DNA of 61,120 nt from a marine gamma proteobacterium HTCC2148 (GTDB lineage: Bacteria > Pseudomonadota > Gammaproteobacteria > Pseudomonadales > Halieaceae): NCBI GenBank assembly GCA_000156295.1, contig DS999239.1:1-61120 (forward strand), read 5' to 3'. This document shows positions 1-8,790 of this stretch, in pieces (the stretch's first letter is position 1; each line of letters starts with the position of its first letter). A program made the position numbers and the translations under genes. Under the pieces are notes generated by a model. That model did not search any database, was not told the DNA's origin, and saw only the letters and a list, made by a program, of their open reading frames with translations.

Positions 1-1265
1 CATACGGCAGCGTGTTCCTGATCATGGCCTGCTTGTTCGGATTCTTTATGGCCTGGGGGATTGGTGCCAATGACGTGGCCAACGCCATGGGCACCTCGGT
101 CGGCTCCCGTGCCCTGACCATAAAACAGGCAATACTTATTGCCATGATCTTCGAGTTCCTCGGCGCCTATCTTGCCGGTGGGGAAGTGACCTCTACCATC
201 CGCAAGGGCATCATTGACCCGCAAGTGATGGAAGATCAGCCGCAACTGATGGTTTACGGCATGATGTCCGCACTGCTGGCAGCAGGCACCTGGCTACTTA
301 TTGCGAGTATGAAGGGCTGGCCTGTTTCAACCACTCACTCAATCGTTGGTGCCATCGTTGGCTTTGCTTCGGTGGGGATTGCAGTGGACGCGGTCAACTG
401 GGGCAAGGTCGGGGGTATTGTTGCCTCATGGGTAGTTTCTCCGGTGCTCGCTGGCACCATATCCTTCGGGCTGTTCATGAGCGTGAAGAAGTTTATTCTC
501 GATACTGATGACCCCTTCAGCAGGGCCAAGAAGTACATCCCTATTTACATGTGGATGGTGGGCTTCATGATCTCTATGGTGACCATGCTCAAGGGGCTCA
601 AGCATGTTGGACTGGATCTCGACCTGGGCCTGGGTAGCAAGTTCGCAAACGCGATACCCGTTTCCGCTTTGGTGGGCCTGTTAGTCGCTTTTTTTGGGGC
701 CATGCTATTGCGCAACATTAAGGATGACCAAGACCCTGACAACCGCTTTGCCAGCGTAGAAAGAGTATTTGCCATTCTCATGGTATTTACCGCCTGTTCT
801 ATGGCATTCGCCCACGGCTCCAATGACGTGGCCAACGCAGTTGGCCCGCTGGCGGCAATCGTTAGCACGGTGCAGTCTGGTGGAGAGATCGCGGCTAAGT
901 CGGTTATGCCCTGGTGGATTCTGCTTATTGGTGGCCTGGGTATCGTCATCGGCCTCGCTACCTACGGCTGGAAAGTTATCACCACAGTGGGGCGTAAAAT
1001 CACCGAACTCACCCCCAGTCGCGGTTTTGCCGCAGAGTTGGGCGCCGCTGCCACAGTGGTGACGGCATCCGCTACCGGACTGCCTATTTCAACGACCCAT
1101 ACTCTGGTTGGCGCAGTACTTGGCGTGGGCTTCGCCCGTGGCATCGCTGCCCTGAACCTCAGGGTCATCGGCAATATTTTCATGTCCTGGGTTATCACAC
1201 TACCCGCTGGCGCCGGTCTGGCTATCCTGTTCTTTTTCTTATTCAAGGGCATCTTTAATCCCTGA
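1..1265 (+). CDS. pit: Inorganic phosphate transporter, PiT family (5' end cut by window)
   Basis: Integral membrane low-affinity phosphate permease. The family signature appears twice, as expected for PiT: GANDVANAMGTSVGS near the N terminus and HGSNDVANAVGPLAA near residue 270. Hydrophobic helices run along the whole protein. The reading frame is open to the window edge (Tyr-Gly-Ser precede the GTG at 12, with no ribosome binding site), so the true start lies upstream and only a few residues are missing. A DUF47/PhoU-like partner often precedes such genes but would be outside the window. The class is sure; the ion coupling is inferred from the family. Confidence 0.93.
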   Translation, partial: YGSVFLIMACLFGFFMAWGIGANDVANAMGTSVGSRALTIKQAILIAMIFEFLGAYLAGGEVTSTIRKGIIDPQVMEDQPQLMVYGMMSALLAAGTWLLIASMKGWPVSTTHSIVGAIVGFASVGIAVDAVNWGKVGGIVASWVVSPVLAGTISFGLFMSVKKFILDTDDPFSRAKKYIPIYMWMVGFMISMVTMLKGLKHVGLDLDLGLGSKFANAIPVSALVGLLVAFFGAMLLRNIKDDQDPDNRFASVERVFAILMVFTACSMAFAHGSNDVANAVGPLAAIVSTVQSGGEIAAKSVMPWWILLIGGLGIVIGLATYGWKVITTVGRKITELTPSRGFAAELGAAATVVTASATGLPISTTHTLVGAVLGVGFARGIAALNLRVIGNIFMSWVITLPAGAGLAILFFFLFKGIFNP

Positions 1266-1286
1266 TATAACAGCGACAGAACTTAC

Positions 1287-1310
1287 CCGCGATCACCACC
1301 TTGGTCGCGG
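1287..1310 (+). terminator. Stem-loop after the phosphate transporter
   Basis: A 9-bp stem (1287-1295 with 1302-1310, one T-G wobble) with a 6-base loop lies about 20 bases after the transporter stop. No T-run follows, so it is a possible transcript-end structure rather than a canonical intrinsic terminator. Confidence 0.35.
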
Positions 1311-1426
1311 TGTCTCCCGCCAAGGTCTACACTTACGGCTGCGGCCCTGTGCACGGGCCATTACGACGCGGCTCTCGACAGACGATGCTGCAACTTTCGT
1401 TTTAACACCTGAGCGGCTACTACTGC

Positions 1427-2578
1427 ATGTCCCATACTGAAAAGCGCATTATCGACCAGCTTGGCCAACTGATCAGTACACCTTCGGTCAGCTCTACTGA
1501 TCCGGGCTGGGACCAGGGCAACCGCGCGGTCATTGATTTATTGGCGAGCTGGCTAACTGATATGGGCTTCGCCACAGATATTCAGGCTATTAACAGCGAC
1601 GGCAGTAAAGCCAACCTGATCGCCAGCCGGGGCACTGGCCCCGGGGGGCTTGTGCTTGCAGGGCACACGGACACTGTGCCCTACGACGAAGGTCGCTGGA
1701 ACAGTGACCCGCTGGGACTCAGCGAGCGCAACAACCGGCTTTATGGGCTGGGCAGCACAGACATGAAGGGCTTTTTCCCTCTGGCAATGGCCGCGGCTGC
1801 AAGCTTTGGTGATACGCCGCTGCAGCAGCCCCTGATTATTCTAGCCACCGCCGATGAAGAGAGCTCCATGAATGGCGCCCGGGCACTGGCTGCGGCAGGC
1901 CAACCGAAGGCAAGGGCGGCAATTATTGGCGAGCCAACCTCCTTGATGCCAGTGCGTATGCACAAGGGCATCATGATGGAGGCGGTGCATATCACCGGGC
2001 AGGCTGGTCACTCGTCTAACCCCTCTCTGGGTAACAGCGCCCTGGACGGCATGCATTCAGTTATGGGCGATCTGGTCGCTTTTCGAGAAGAAATGGTGGA
2101 GCGCTACAGCAACCCACTGTTTGAGGTGGCTTATCCCACCCTTAACCTGGGTTGCATTCATGGTGGCGATAGCCCCAATCGAATCTGTGGCCAAAGCGAG
2201 CTGCATTTTGACCTGCGCATGACCCCGGGAGGGGACAACACTCAGGTACGCGAAGACATTCGTGCACGACTCTCCGCCATCGGACAGACCCGGGGCCTGG
2301 ATATCGAATTACGATCCCTGATACAGGATGTTTCTCCGTTCGAGCAAGCTGCAGATAGCGAACTGGTCAAGTTAGCCGAGCAACTAACCGGCCACAGTGC
2401 CACGGCAGTGGCCTTTGCCACCGAGGCGCCATTCTTGCAACAGCTGGGTATGGACACCATCGTCATGGGCCCGGGCTCCATAGACCAGGCACACCAACCC
2501 GACGAATTTATGCCACTGGACCAAATCGAGCCCTGCATAAGGCTGCTCAAAAGCTGCATACGGCATTACTGCTTGTAA
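1427..2578 (+). CDS. argE: Acetylornithine deacetylase ArgE
   Basis: Cytoplasmic M20-family metallohydrolase that removes acetate from N-acetylornithine to give ornithine in arginine synthesis. The 383-residue length is normal. Visible metal and catalytic residues are His80 and Asp82 (GHTDTVP), Asp112 (GSTDMKG), Glu144-Glu145 (ADEES), Glu169 (GEPTS) and a C-terminal His in the segment SIDQAHQPDE. The central dimerisation domain carries GHSSNPSLG. A related succinyl-diaminopimelate desuccinylase is less likely, because argA lies just downstream with only slyD between them. Confidence 0.93.
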   Translation: MSHTEKRIIDQLGQLISTPSVSSTDPGWDQGNRAVIDLLASWLTDMGFATDIQAINSDGSKANLIASRGTGPGGLVLAGHTDTVPYDEGRWNSDPLGLSERNNRLYGLGSTDMKGFFPLAMAAAASFGDTPLQQPLIILATADEESSMNGARALAAAGQPKARAAIIGEPTSLMPVRMHKGIMMEAVHITGQAGHSSNPSLGNSALDGMHSVMGDLVAFREEMVERYSNPLFEVAYPTLNLGCIHGGDSPNRICGQSELHFDLRMTPGGDNTQVREDIRARLSAIGQTRGLDIELRSLIQDVSPFEQAADSELVKLAEQLTGHSATAVAFATEAPFLQQLGMDTIVMGPGSIDQAHQPDEFMPLDQIEPCIRLLKSCIRHYCL

Positions 2579-2793
2579 GCAGCTGCATTGACTCCCACAA
2601 AGCGGCGGATATACTGCCCCGGCCTGATGGCTACTCTTTATGACCGGCATTTACGTTCAGCAATAAAGTTCCTCTTCCTGTTTTTCATAAGTAACCGCCC
2701 CATCAGCCTGAGGCCGCTTAATCAGTGGCATTTTAAACATTTATGGTGGTGGCCAAGAACGTCACCATCCACGGCAAAACAGGAGTTCCAACC

Positions 2794-3264
2794 ATGTCAC
2801 TGCTTATTGGCGACAAGCTCGTTGTAACCATTCACTACACTCTGACCGACGAATCTGGCGAAGTCATCGACAGCTCCGAAGGCGCTGATCCTCTGGCCTA
2901 CCTGCATGGCGCTGGCAACCTGATTCCCGGATTGGAACGAGAGCTATTAGGTAAAACTGCCGGTGCCAGCCTGAAGACAACAGTTTCACCAGAAGATGGA
3001 TACGGAGAATTTCAACCGGAGTTAGTTGAAACTGTGCCCCGTGAAGCCTTCGAAGGTATTGAAAAAATAGAAGCCGGCATGGCCTTCGAGGCCGAGGGTT
3101 CAGACGGCCAGGCCCGCCGAGTCGTGGTCAAGGAAGTCAGCGATGACGGCATTACGATCGATGGCAATCACCCCCTGGCAGGTGTCGAACTGAACTTCGA
3201 TGTGCAGGTGGTTGACGTGCGAGAGGCCAGTGAAGAAGAAATCGCCCATGGCCACGTGCACTAA
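2794..3264 (+). CDS. slyD: FKBP-type peptidyl-prolyl cis-trans isomerase, SlyD-like
   Basis: Proline isomerase and chaperone of about 156 residues with the FKBP fold split by the insert-in-flap domain (residues about 70-130). The start at 2794 is chosen because AGGAG sits 8 bases upstream and the protein then begins MSLLIGDKLVV; an in-frame ATG at 2743 has no such site. The tail is short, ending GHVH, so the long metal-binding His/Cys tail of E. coli SlyD is missing. The gene sits between argE and argA, an odd neighbour for arginine synthesis. Confidence 0.9.
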   Translation: MSLLIGDKLVVTIHYTLTDESGEVIDSSEGADPLAYLHGAGNLIPGLERELLGKTAGASLKTTVSPEDGYGEFQPELVETVPREAFEGIEKIEAGMAFEAEGSDGQARRVVVKEVSDDGITIDGNHPLAGVELNFDVQVVDVREASEEEIAHGHVH

Positions 3265-3301
3265 TTCCGGCCACCCCTATCAGGGCCAAACGCTATTATC
3301 A

Positions 3302-3317
3302 GGCCGCTAACGCGGCC
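3302..3317. other. Short GC-rich stem-loop between slyD and argA
   Basis: Perfect 6-bp stem GGCCGC/GCGGCC with a TAAC loop in the 90-base gap before argA. No T-run follows on either strand, so its role is unclear; it could attenuate or stabilise slyD mRNA. Confidence 0.3.
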
Positions 3318-3416
3318 CACTCCCCTTCATCAATTGTGAAAAATTTCCATTAGGTGAATGGCTGTGCTTTCTGTACTCTTGATAATTCGCTAATAATCAA
3401 TGACTTGGGAGACAAG

Positions 3417-4724
3417 GTGACTACGCCAGGCAGGGCCCACATCCGCTGGTTCAGAAATACCGCACCCTACATCAACCTGCACCGGGGTAAGACCTTCGTG
3501 CTGATGTTGGGGGGTGAGGTCGCGCAACACGAAAACTTCGCCAATGTCATCCACGATATCGCTCTGCTGAAGAGCCTGGGCGTGCGACTGGTATTGATTC
3601 ACGGTTCCCGGCCACAAATTGCTTCGCGCCTGGAGACTGCGGGTATTCAGAGTAACTTTTATCAGGACGTCAGGATTACCGATACCGATGCCCTGGAACA
3701 TGTAAAAGATGCCGCCGGATCCTTGCGCTCCCAAATCGAAGCATTGCTCTCCATGGGGTTACCGAACTCACCAATGCAGGGTTCACACATGCGGGTTTGC
3801 TCTGGAAACTTTGTCACCGCCAAGCCAACCGGCGTGGTCGATGGCGTAGATTTTCAGCATACTGGCAAAGTCAGGCGCATCGACACAGAGGGTATTCATC
3901 GTCAATTACGCGATGACTCCATCGTCCTGCTTTCACCGCTGGGCTATTCCCCTACCGGAGAGATTTTCAACCTGGCGTTAGAGGATATCGCTGTGAACTG
4001 TGCTGCTGCGATCTGCGCAGACAAACTGATCCTGTTTAGCAGTGAAGCGGGAATCACCAATACCGAAGGTGATCTTATTCGTCAGCTCTCGCTGGGAGAC
4101 ATTGAACAACTTCCTTTGGCAAATGCAGAGCAAGGTGCGCTTTTGCACACTGCCAGGCAGGCGTGCCTGGAAGGTGTACCCCGCTGCCAAATTATCAGTT
4201 ACCAGGATGATTGCGCGCTACTTGAAGAACTGTTTACTCACGATGGTAGCGGCACCCTGGTAGCCAACCGGGACTATGAAAAATCGCGGCAGGCAGGAAT
4301 CGACGACGTCGGCGGAATTCTCGAGCTGATCGAGCCTCTGGAGCAGGAAGGCATTCTTCTCAAGCGTTCCAGGGAGTTGCTTGAAACCGAGATTGACCTT
4401 TTCAGGTTACTGGAGCGGGACGGCCGAATCATCGCCTGTGCCGCCCTGTACCCCTTCCCCGAAGACCACTGCGGTGAGTTGGCCTGCATTGTGTCTCACC
4501 CAGACTATCGGGGTGGCAAGCGTGCCCAGCGTTTGCTGGCCGAGCTTGAGCAGGAGGCCCTTAATATGGGCCTCAAGAGTGTTTTTGTGCTGAGCACACA
4601 GACCGCCCATTGGTTCCGCGAACAAGGTTTTGTGGAACGCTCACGCGACCAGCTCCCGGGACACAAACAGTCGCTCTATAACCTGCAGCGCAATTCCAAG
4701 GTGTTCTTCAAGACTCTGTCCTGA
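3417..4724 (+). CDS. argA: Amino-acid N-acetyltransferase (N-acetylglutamate synthase) ArgA
   Basis: First step of arginine synthesis: acetyl-CoA plus glutamate to N-acetylglutamate. Two domains are visible: an amino-acid-kinase-like domain (GKTFVLMLGGE near the N terminus), which normally carries arginine feedback, and a C-terminal GNAT domain with the CoA-binding stretch HPDYRGGKRAQRLL. I prefer the GTG at 3417 (protein begins VTTPGRAHIRWFRNTAPYI) because a GGGAG sequence precedes it and the family starts here. An upstream ATG at 3354 would add 21 unrelated-looking residues and has its purine run directly against the start codon. Confidence 0.93.
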   Translation: MTTPGRAHIRWFRNTAPYINLHRGKTFVLMLGGEVAQHENFANVIHDIALLKSLGVRLVLIHGSRPQIASRLETAGIQSNFYQDVRITDTDALEHVKDAAGSLRSQIEALLSMGLPNSPMQGSHMRVCSGNFVTAKPTGVVDGVDFQHTGKVRRIDTEGIHRQLRDDSIVLLSPLGYSPTGEIFNLALEDIAVNCAAAICADKLILFSSEAGITNTEGDLIRQLSLGDIEQLPLANAEQGALLHTARQACLEGVPRCQIISYQDDCALLEELFTHDGSGTLVANRDYEKSRQAGIDDVGGILELIEPLEQEGILLKRSRELLETEIDLFRLLERDGRIIACAALYPFPEDHCGELACIVSHPDYRGGKRAQRLLAELEQEALNMGLKSVFVLSTQTAHWFREQGFVERSRDQLPGHKQSLYNLQRNSKVFFKTLS

Positions 4725-4909
4725 CCTTGCGTCGGGCCCTCAAGCGTCCTCGGCATCCTCATTTTTGATCACGCACGTCGCCTGGCTCGTGGCGCTCGCT
4801 GCAACCCTCACACGAAGAAACTTCCGCGGTTTTTTGCTATCCTTCGCGGCTTAAATTACGACTCAACTGCGACTCCTACAGAAGCCGCAAATTCAAACGG
4901 TACATGATC

Positions 4910-6754
4910 ATGCCCGACTATCGCTCCAAAACCTCCACTGGCGGCCGCAATATGGCTGGCGCCCGCGCCCTATGGCGTGCCACCGGTATGAAAGATGGGG
5001 ACTTCGGCAAGCCTATTATCGCTGTAGTGAATTCGTTCACCCAGTTCGTACCGGGGCATGTGCACCTTAAAGACCTGGGTCAACTAGTGGCCCGGGAAAT
5101 CGAGGCCGCTGGTGGCGTAGCCAAAGAGTTCAACACCATCGCCGTAGACGATGGAATCGCCATGGGCCATGACGGCATGCTCTATAGCCTGCCCTCCCGC
5201 GATATTATTTCCGATTCGGTTGAATACATGGTCAACGCCCACTGCGCCGACGCCATCGTATGCATATCCAACTGTGACAAGATCACTCCGGGAATGCTCA
5301 ATGCTGCCATGCGCCTGAACGTGCCCGCAGTCTTTGTATCTGGCGGGCCTATGGAGGCCGGCAAAACCAAACTGTCCGAGCACAAACTCGACCTGGTAGA
5401 TGCCATGGTCATTGCCGTAGACGATTCAGCCAGTGACGAAATGGTTGCCGAATACGAGCGTTCTGCCTGTCCGACCTGTGGCTCTTGCTCTGGCATGTTC
5501 ACCGCCAACTCGATGAACTGCCTCACCGAGGCATTGGGCTTGTCCCTGCCAGGCAATGGCTCCACGCTTGCCACCCATGCGGACCGAGAGCAGCTATTCC
5601 TGCGCGCCGGCCGCCTGGTTGTCGAGCTTTGCAAACGCTACTACGAACAGGATGATGAGTCAGTTCTACCGCGAAACATTGGCAATTTCGAGGCATTCGA
5701 GAACGCCATGAGCCTGGACATTGCGATGGGCGGCTCCACCAACACAATCCTGCATCTTTTGGCAGCAGCCCAGGAAGCGGAGCTTGATTTCACCATGGCC
5801 GATATAGACAGGCTGTCGCGCAAGATTCCACAGCTTTGCAAGGTGGCTCCCAATACGCCCAAATATCATATGGAAGATGTGCATCGCGCAGGTGGCATTA
5901 TGGGTATTCTGGGCGAGCTGGATCGCGCCGGCCTGCTGCATACCAACTGCTCGACCATTCACAGTCCCACTATGGGGGACGCCCTGGACAATTGGGATAT
6001 TGTGCGTACAGACAATGCCGAGGTTCACAAATTTTTCAGCGCCGGGCCAGGCGGTATTCCAACCCAAACTGCCTTCAGCCAGGACTCGCGTTGGCCGTCG
6101 CTGGACGACGACCGCAGCGATGGTTGTATTCGCTCTCTGGAGAATGCGTTCTCGCTGGAAGGAGGGCTGGCAGTCCTCACCGGCAATATCGCCGAGAATG
6201 GCTGCGTCGTAAAAACCTCAGGCGTCGACGAATCGATTCTGGTTTTCTCCGGGCCCGCACATGTCTGCGAGAGCCAGGAGGGAGCGGTTGCCGATATCCT
6301 CGAAGATAAGGTAAAAGCCGGTGACGTGGTGATCGTCCGCTATGAGGGTCCCCGCGGAGGCCCGGGCATGCAAGAGATGCTGTACCCTACCAGCTACATC
6401 AAATCCAAAGGGTTGGGCAGCGCCTGTGCCCTACTGACTGACGGCCGCTTCTCCGGTGGTACCTCTGGACTGTCAATCGGCCATGCATCGCCCGAAGCAG
6501 CTGCTGGCGGCGCTATCGCCCTGGTAGAAAATGGCGACCTTATTGAGATTAATATTCCTGCACGCAGCGTTAACGTCATGTTATCCGAGGAAGAGCTCGC
6601 AGCCCGGCGTGAAGCCATGGAGGCCAGGGGCGACAAAGCCTGGCAACCAATGGAACCAAGGCCCCGCAAGGTCAGCGCTGCGCTCAAGGTTTATGCCAAA
6701 ATGACGACCAGTGCGGATAAGGGCGCCGTGCGCGATTTGTCACTACTGGATTAA
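4910..6754 (+). CDS. ilvD: Dihydroxy-acid dehydratase IlvD
   Basis: Iron-sulfur dehydratase of isoleucine and valine synthesis, making 2-keto acids from 2,3-dihydroxy acids. Cluster cysteines are visible in CISNCDK (about residue 125) and [11 protein letters not shown] (about 190), and the late motif [15 protein letters not shown] is intact. The protein begins [20 protein letters not shown], which matches family starts, so ATG 4910 is chosen over ATG 4904. No clear ribosome binding site is seen. The 614-residue length is typical of the enterobacterial type. Confidence 0.96.
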   Translation: MPDYRSKTSTGGRNMAGARALWRATGMKDGDFGKPIIAVVNSFTQFVPGHVHLKDLGQLVAREIEAAGGVAKEFNTIAVDDGIAMGHDGMLYSLPSRDIISDSVEYMVNAHCADAIVCISNCDKITPGMLNAAMRLNVPAVFVSGGPMEAGKTKLSEHKLDLVDAMVIAVDDSASDEMVAEYERSACPTCGSCSGMFTANSMNCLTEALGLSLPGNGSTLATHADREQLFLRAGRLVVELCKRYYEQDDESVLPRNIGNFEAFENAMSLDIAMGGSTNTILHLLAAAQEAELDFTMADIDRLSRKIPQLCKVAPNTPKYHMEDVHRAGGIMGILGELDRAGLLHTNCSTIHSPTMGDALDNWDIVRTDNAEVHKFFSAGPGGIPTQTAFSQDSRWPSLDDDRSDGCIRSLENAFSLEGGLAVLTGNIAENGCVVKTSGVDESILVFSGPAHVCESQEGAVADILEDKVKAGDVVIVRYEGPRGGPGMQEMLYPTSYIKSKGLGSACALLTDGRFSGGTSGLSIGHASPEAAAGGAIALVENGDLIEINIPARSVNVMLSEEELAARREAMEARGDKAWQPMEPRPRKVSAALKVYAKMTTSADKGAVRDLSLLD

Positions 6755-6797
6755 GCAACTCAACTCAGTTGAGTGATGAATAAACGACATTCTGCCA

Positions 6798-6833
6798 GCG
6801 GCGATAAATCATCTCTGGATGATTTATCGCCGC
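6798..6833. terminator. Perfect 16-bp stem-loop between convergent ilvD and lipoprotein genes
   Basis: A 16-bp uninterrupted stem (6798-6813 with 6818-6833) with a TCTG loop. It overlaps the stop codon of the minus-strand lipoprotein gene at 6824. No T-run follows on either strand, so it may stop transcripts from both sides by another route or mark their 3' ends. A second, weaker dyad ACTCAACT/AGTTGAGT lies at 6758-6774. Confidence 0.5.
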
Positions 6834-7666
6834 GCTATCAGTGACTCGATATCTTCGCGAAAATCAGCCAGTTTTTTCCGTAGTCGTCTGTCCTGCTTAT
6901 CGCTGCGAACGTTCGCGACTTGCGCCAGTGCCCTGAAAATCACCTGGCTGTTATGCTCAAAAATTTCCAGGTATTCGGCGGAGGTCGTTTGCTCGCGGGT
7001 AGCAAGGGCGTCACGAATGCCCTGTTGCCAGCCTTCTTCACGCTGCAGTAGCACTTCCCGGCGCTCGAGCCATTCGGCTCTCTCCCGCAACCAGATGGTA
7101 TCGGCGCGACGCATGTCTTGTGCTGCCTGATCCAGGTAACCGCGCTGCTCACTGTCTAGTCGACCCATGAAGTCCTGTACCGAGTCCTCCAGATTTTCAT
7201 AAGCTTCTTGCCGGTATTCTTCGTCAGTACGGGGTAAATACTCTTCTTCGTACTCCACCTGCTTTTCACGCAGGTTTTCAGTAAATTCTTCCAACTGCTC
7301 TCGAGACAACTCCTCCCCCAGCGCCAGCATCCACTCAAGGGCACGCCATTCAATACGGTCCCAGGCATCCTCAAACTGAGTGGCGATCTCTGCCACCTGA
7401 GCCTGGCTTACCTCTGCATCGAGCGTTTGCTCCATGCCATCCAGTAATAGCAGATAGGCCGGAAGCTCTTCCGTGCGGTGCCAGCTGAGAAACGGCTGTA
7501 ATTGGTCATCCAGGAAGGTTTTCTGATCACGATCCAGGCCTACGTATTTGCCCATGTACCAGGGAATAATAAAGTCCAGCCGGTTATAAACAAAGGTGGT
7601 GCTACTGCAACCCACAAGGGCCAGCAAGAGAACAAACAGCAGAGCGTTGCGAATCATTTGTGTCAA
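6824..7666 (-). CDS. DUF6279 family lipoprotein
   Basis: Predicted lipoprotein of 280 residues. The N terminus is a lipoprotein signal peptide ending in the lipobox LVGC (cysteine at residue 20). The mature part is acidic, rich in Glu, Gln and Arg, and looks mostly helical, with many WHR/WER-type segments, as in DUF6279 proteins. Function is unknown. It is likely anchored in the outer membrane facing the periplasm. It converges with ilvD, and the dehydratase-like gene at 7680-8633 ends just upstream of it on the same strand, so the two may be co-transcribed. Confidence 0.8.
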   Translation of the reverse strand: MTQMIRNALLFVLLLALVGCSSTTFVYNRLDFIIPWYMGKYVGLDRDQKTFLDDQLQPFLSWHRTEELPAYLLLLDGMEQTLDAEVSQAQVAEIATQFEDAWDRIEWRALEWMLALGEELSREQLEEFTENLREKQVEYEEEYLPRTDEEYRQEAYENLEDSVQDFMGRLDSEQRGYLDQAAQDMRRADTIWLRERAEWLERREVLLQREEGWQQGIRDALATREQTTSAEYLEIFEHNSQVIFRALAQVANVRSDKQDRRLRKKLADFREDIESLIARR

Positions 7667-7679
7667 AAGCCCTCCTGAA

Positions 7680-8633
7680 TTACCAGGGTAAATTATCCAG
7701 ATCTACATTGCCGCCGCTCACAACAACACCAACGCGGCGCTGCCGAAACCGCTCCGGGTGCTCTAGCAGACCGGCAAAACTTACCGCGCCTGATGGCTCC
7801 ACCAGCTGTTTCATCCGGGTCCACTGTAACTGCATCGCTTGGACGATTACAGTGTCCGGGACTGTGAGAATTGTGTCTACATGCTTGCGGATAATGTCGA
7901 AGTTGAGTTCACCCAGGCCAGCTCGCAAACCATCGGCAATCGTTTGCGGATTATTTTGCGGTTGTAATTCACCCAGGCCAAAAGAACGAAAGGCATCGTC
8001 TGCGCCCTCCGGTTCCACTGCTACTACTTCGATGTTGGAATTGCTCTCTTTCACGGCAATCGCAGTGCCTGCCAGTAATCCCCCACCTCCCACTGGAACA
8101 ACCACCACATCAAGGTCCTCTACCTGCTCCAGTAATTCCAACATAGCGGTACCCTGCCCTGCGATAATGCGCGAATCATTGTAGGGATGAACTTCGTGGG
8201 CACCGGTTTGTTCAATGACTGTGGCAACGGTCGACTCTCTGGCTGTTAGCGTAGGCTCACATTCAATGATCAGGCCTCCGTATGCGGCCACGGCCTCTTT
8301 TTTGACCCTTGGCGCATTGGAGGGCATCACAATATGCGCGGGAATATTGCGGGCCGAAGCCGCCATCGCCAAAGCCGCGCCGTGATTGCCCGACGAGTGC
8401 GTTGCAACCCCCGCCGCTGCCGCAGCGTCATCAAGGCTAAGCACCGCATTGATAGCCCCCCTCGCCTTAAATGCGCCTGCTTTCTGCAAGTGCTCACATT
8501 TAAAGAACACATTCGCGCCCGTAAGCTGGTCTAGCAAATGACTGGACATCACCGGCGTTCGATGGAGATGAGGAGAAATTCTACACCAGGCCTCTTGCAA
8601 GTCTTCCAGCACTGGCAACACCCTTTCAGTCAT
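7680..8633 (-). CDS. PLP-dependent threonine/serine dehydratase or serine racemase-like enzyme
   Basis: Fold-type II PLP enzyme of 317 residues. The Schiff-base lysine is Lys56 in GAFKARGA, the substrate loop is SSGNHG (80-85) and the phosphate-binding glycine loop is GGGGLLAG (182-189). It lacks the ACT-like regulatory domain of biosynthetic IlvA, which fits a catabolic threonine/serine dehydratase or a serine/aspartate racemase. Sequence alone does not separate these. It is divergent from an amino-acid symporter at 8791, so the pair may handle uptake and breakdown of small amino acids. Confidence 0.85.
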   Translation of the reverse strand: MTERVLPVLEDLQEAWCRISPHLHRTPVMSSHLLDQLTGANVFFKCEHLQKAGAFKARGAINAVLSLDDAAAAAGVATHSSGNHGAALAMAASARNIPAHIVMPSNAPRVKKEAVAAYGGLIIECEPTLTARESTVATVIEQTGAHEVHPYNDSRIIAGQGTAMLELLEQVEDLDVVVVPVGGGGLLAGTAIAVKESNSNIEVVAVEPEGADDAFRSFGLGELQPQNNPQTIADGLRAGLGELNFDIIRKHVDTILTVPDTVIVQAMQLQWTRMKQLVEPSGAVSFAGLLEHPERFRQRRVGVVVSGGNVDLDNLPW

Positions 8634-8692
8634 CTGTAATTTCCTTCAAAAATTAGGCGCGGCAGGGCGTAAACTGGATAAGCCCATATCAA

Positions 8693-8738
8693 CAAGACAC
8701 ACCTGTCTTGCTGCAGTCAGAGCGGCAGTTTAGCTGCC
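8693..8738. other. Two inverted repeats in the divergent promoter region
   Basis: CAAGACA/TGTCTTG (8693-8710, 4-base spacer) and GGCAG/CTGCC (8724-8738, 5-base spacer) lie between the dehydratase-like gene and the symporter gene. They could be operator sites or leader hairpins of either gene. No glycine-riboswitch motifs were recognised here. Confidence 0.3.
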
Positions 8739-8790
8739 AACGCGAGCTACCGCCATGTTACGGTATGAGCCAAATCATTGAGAACAAATA

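Noticed and set aside
2588-2827. Plus-strand frame between argE and slyD
   Set aside because: Composition is unlike a protein and it overlaps the start of slyD in another frame.
8641-8790. Possible glycine riboswitch upstream of the AGCS symporter
   Set aside because: The gap is short and the conserved riboswitch core segments are not present.
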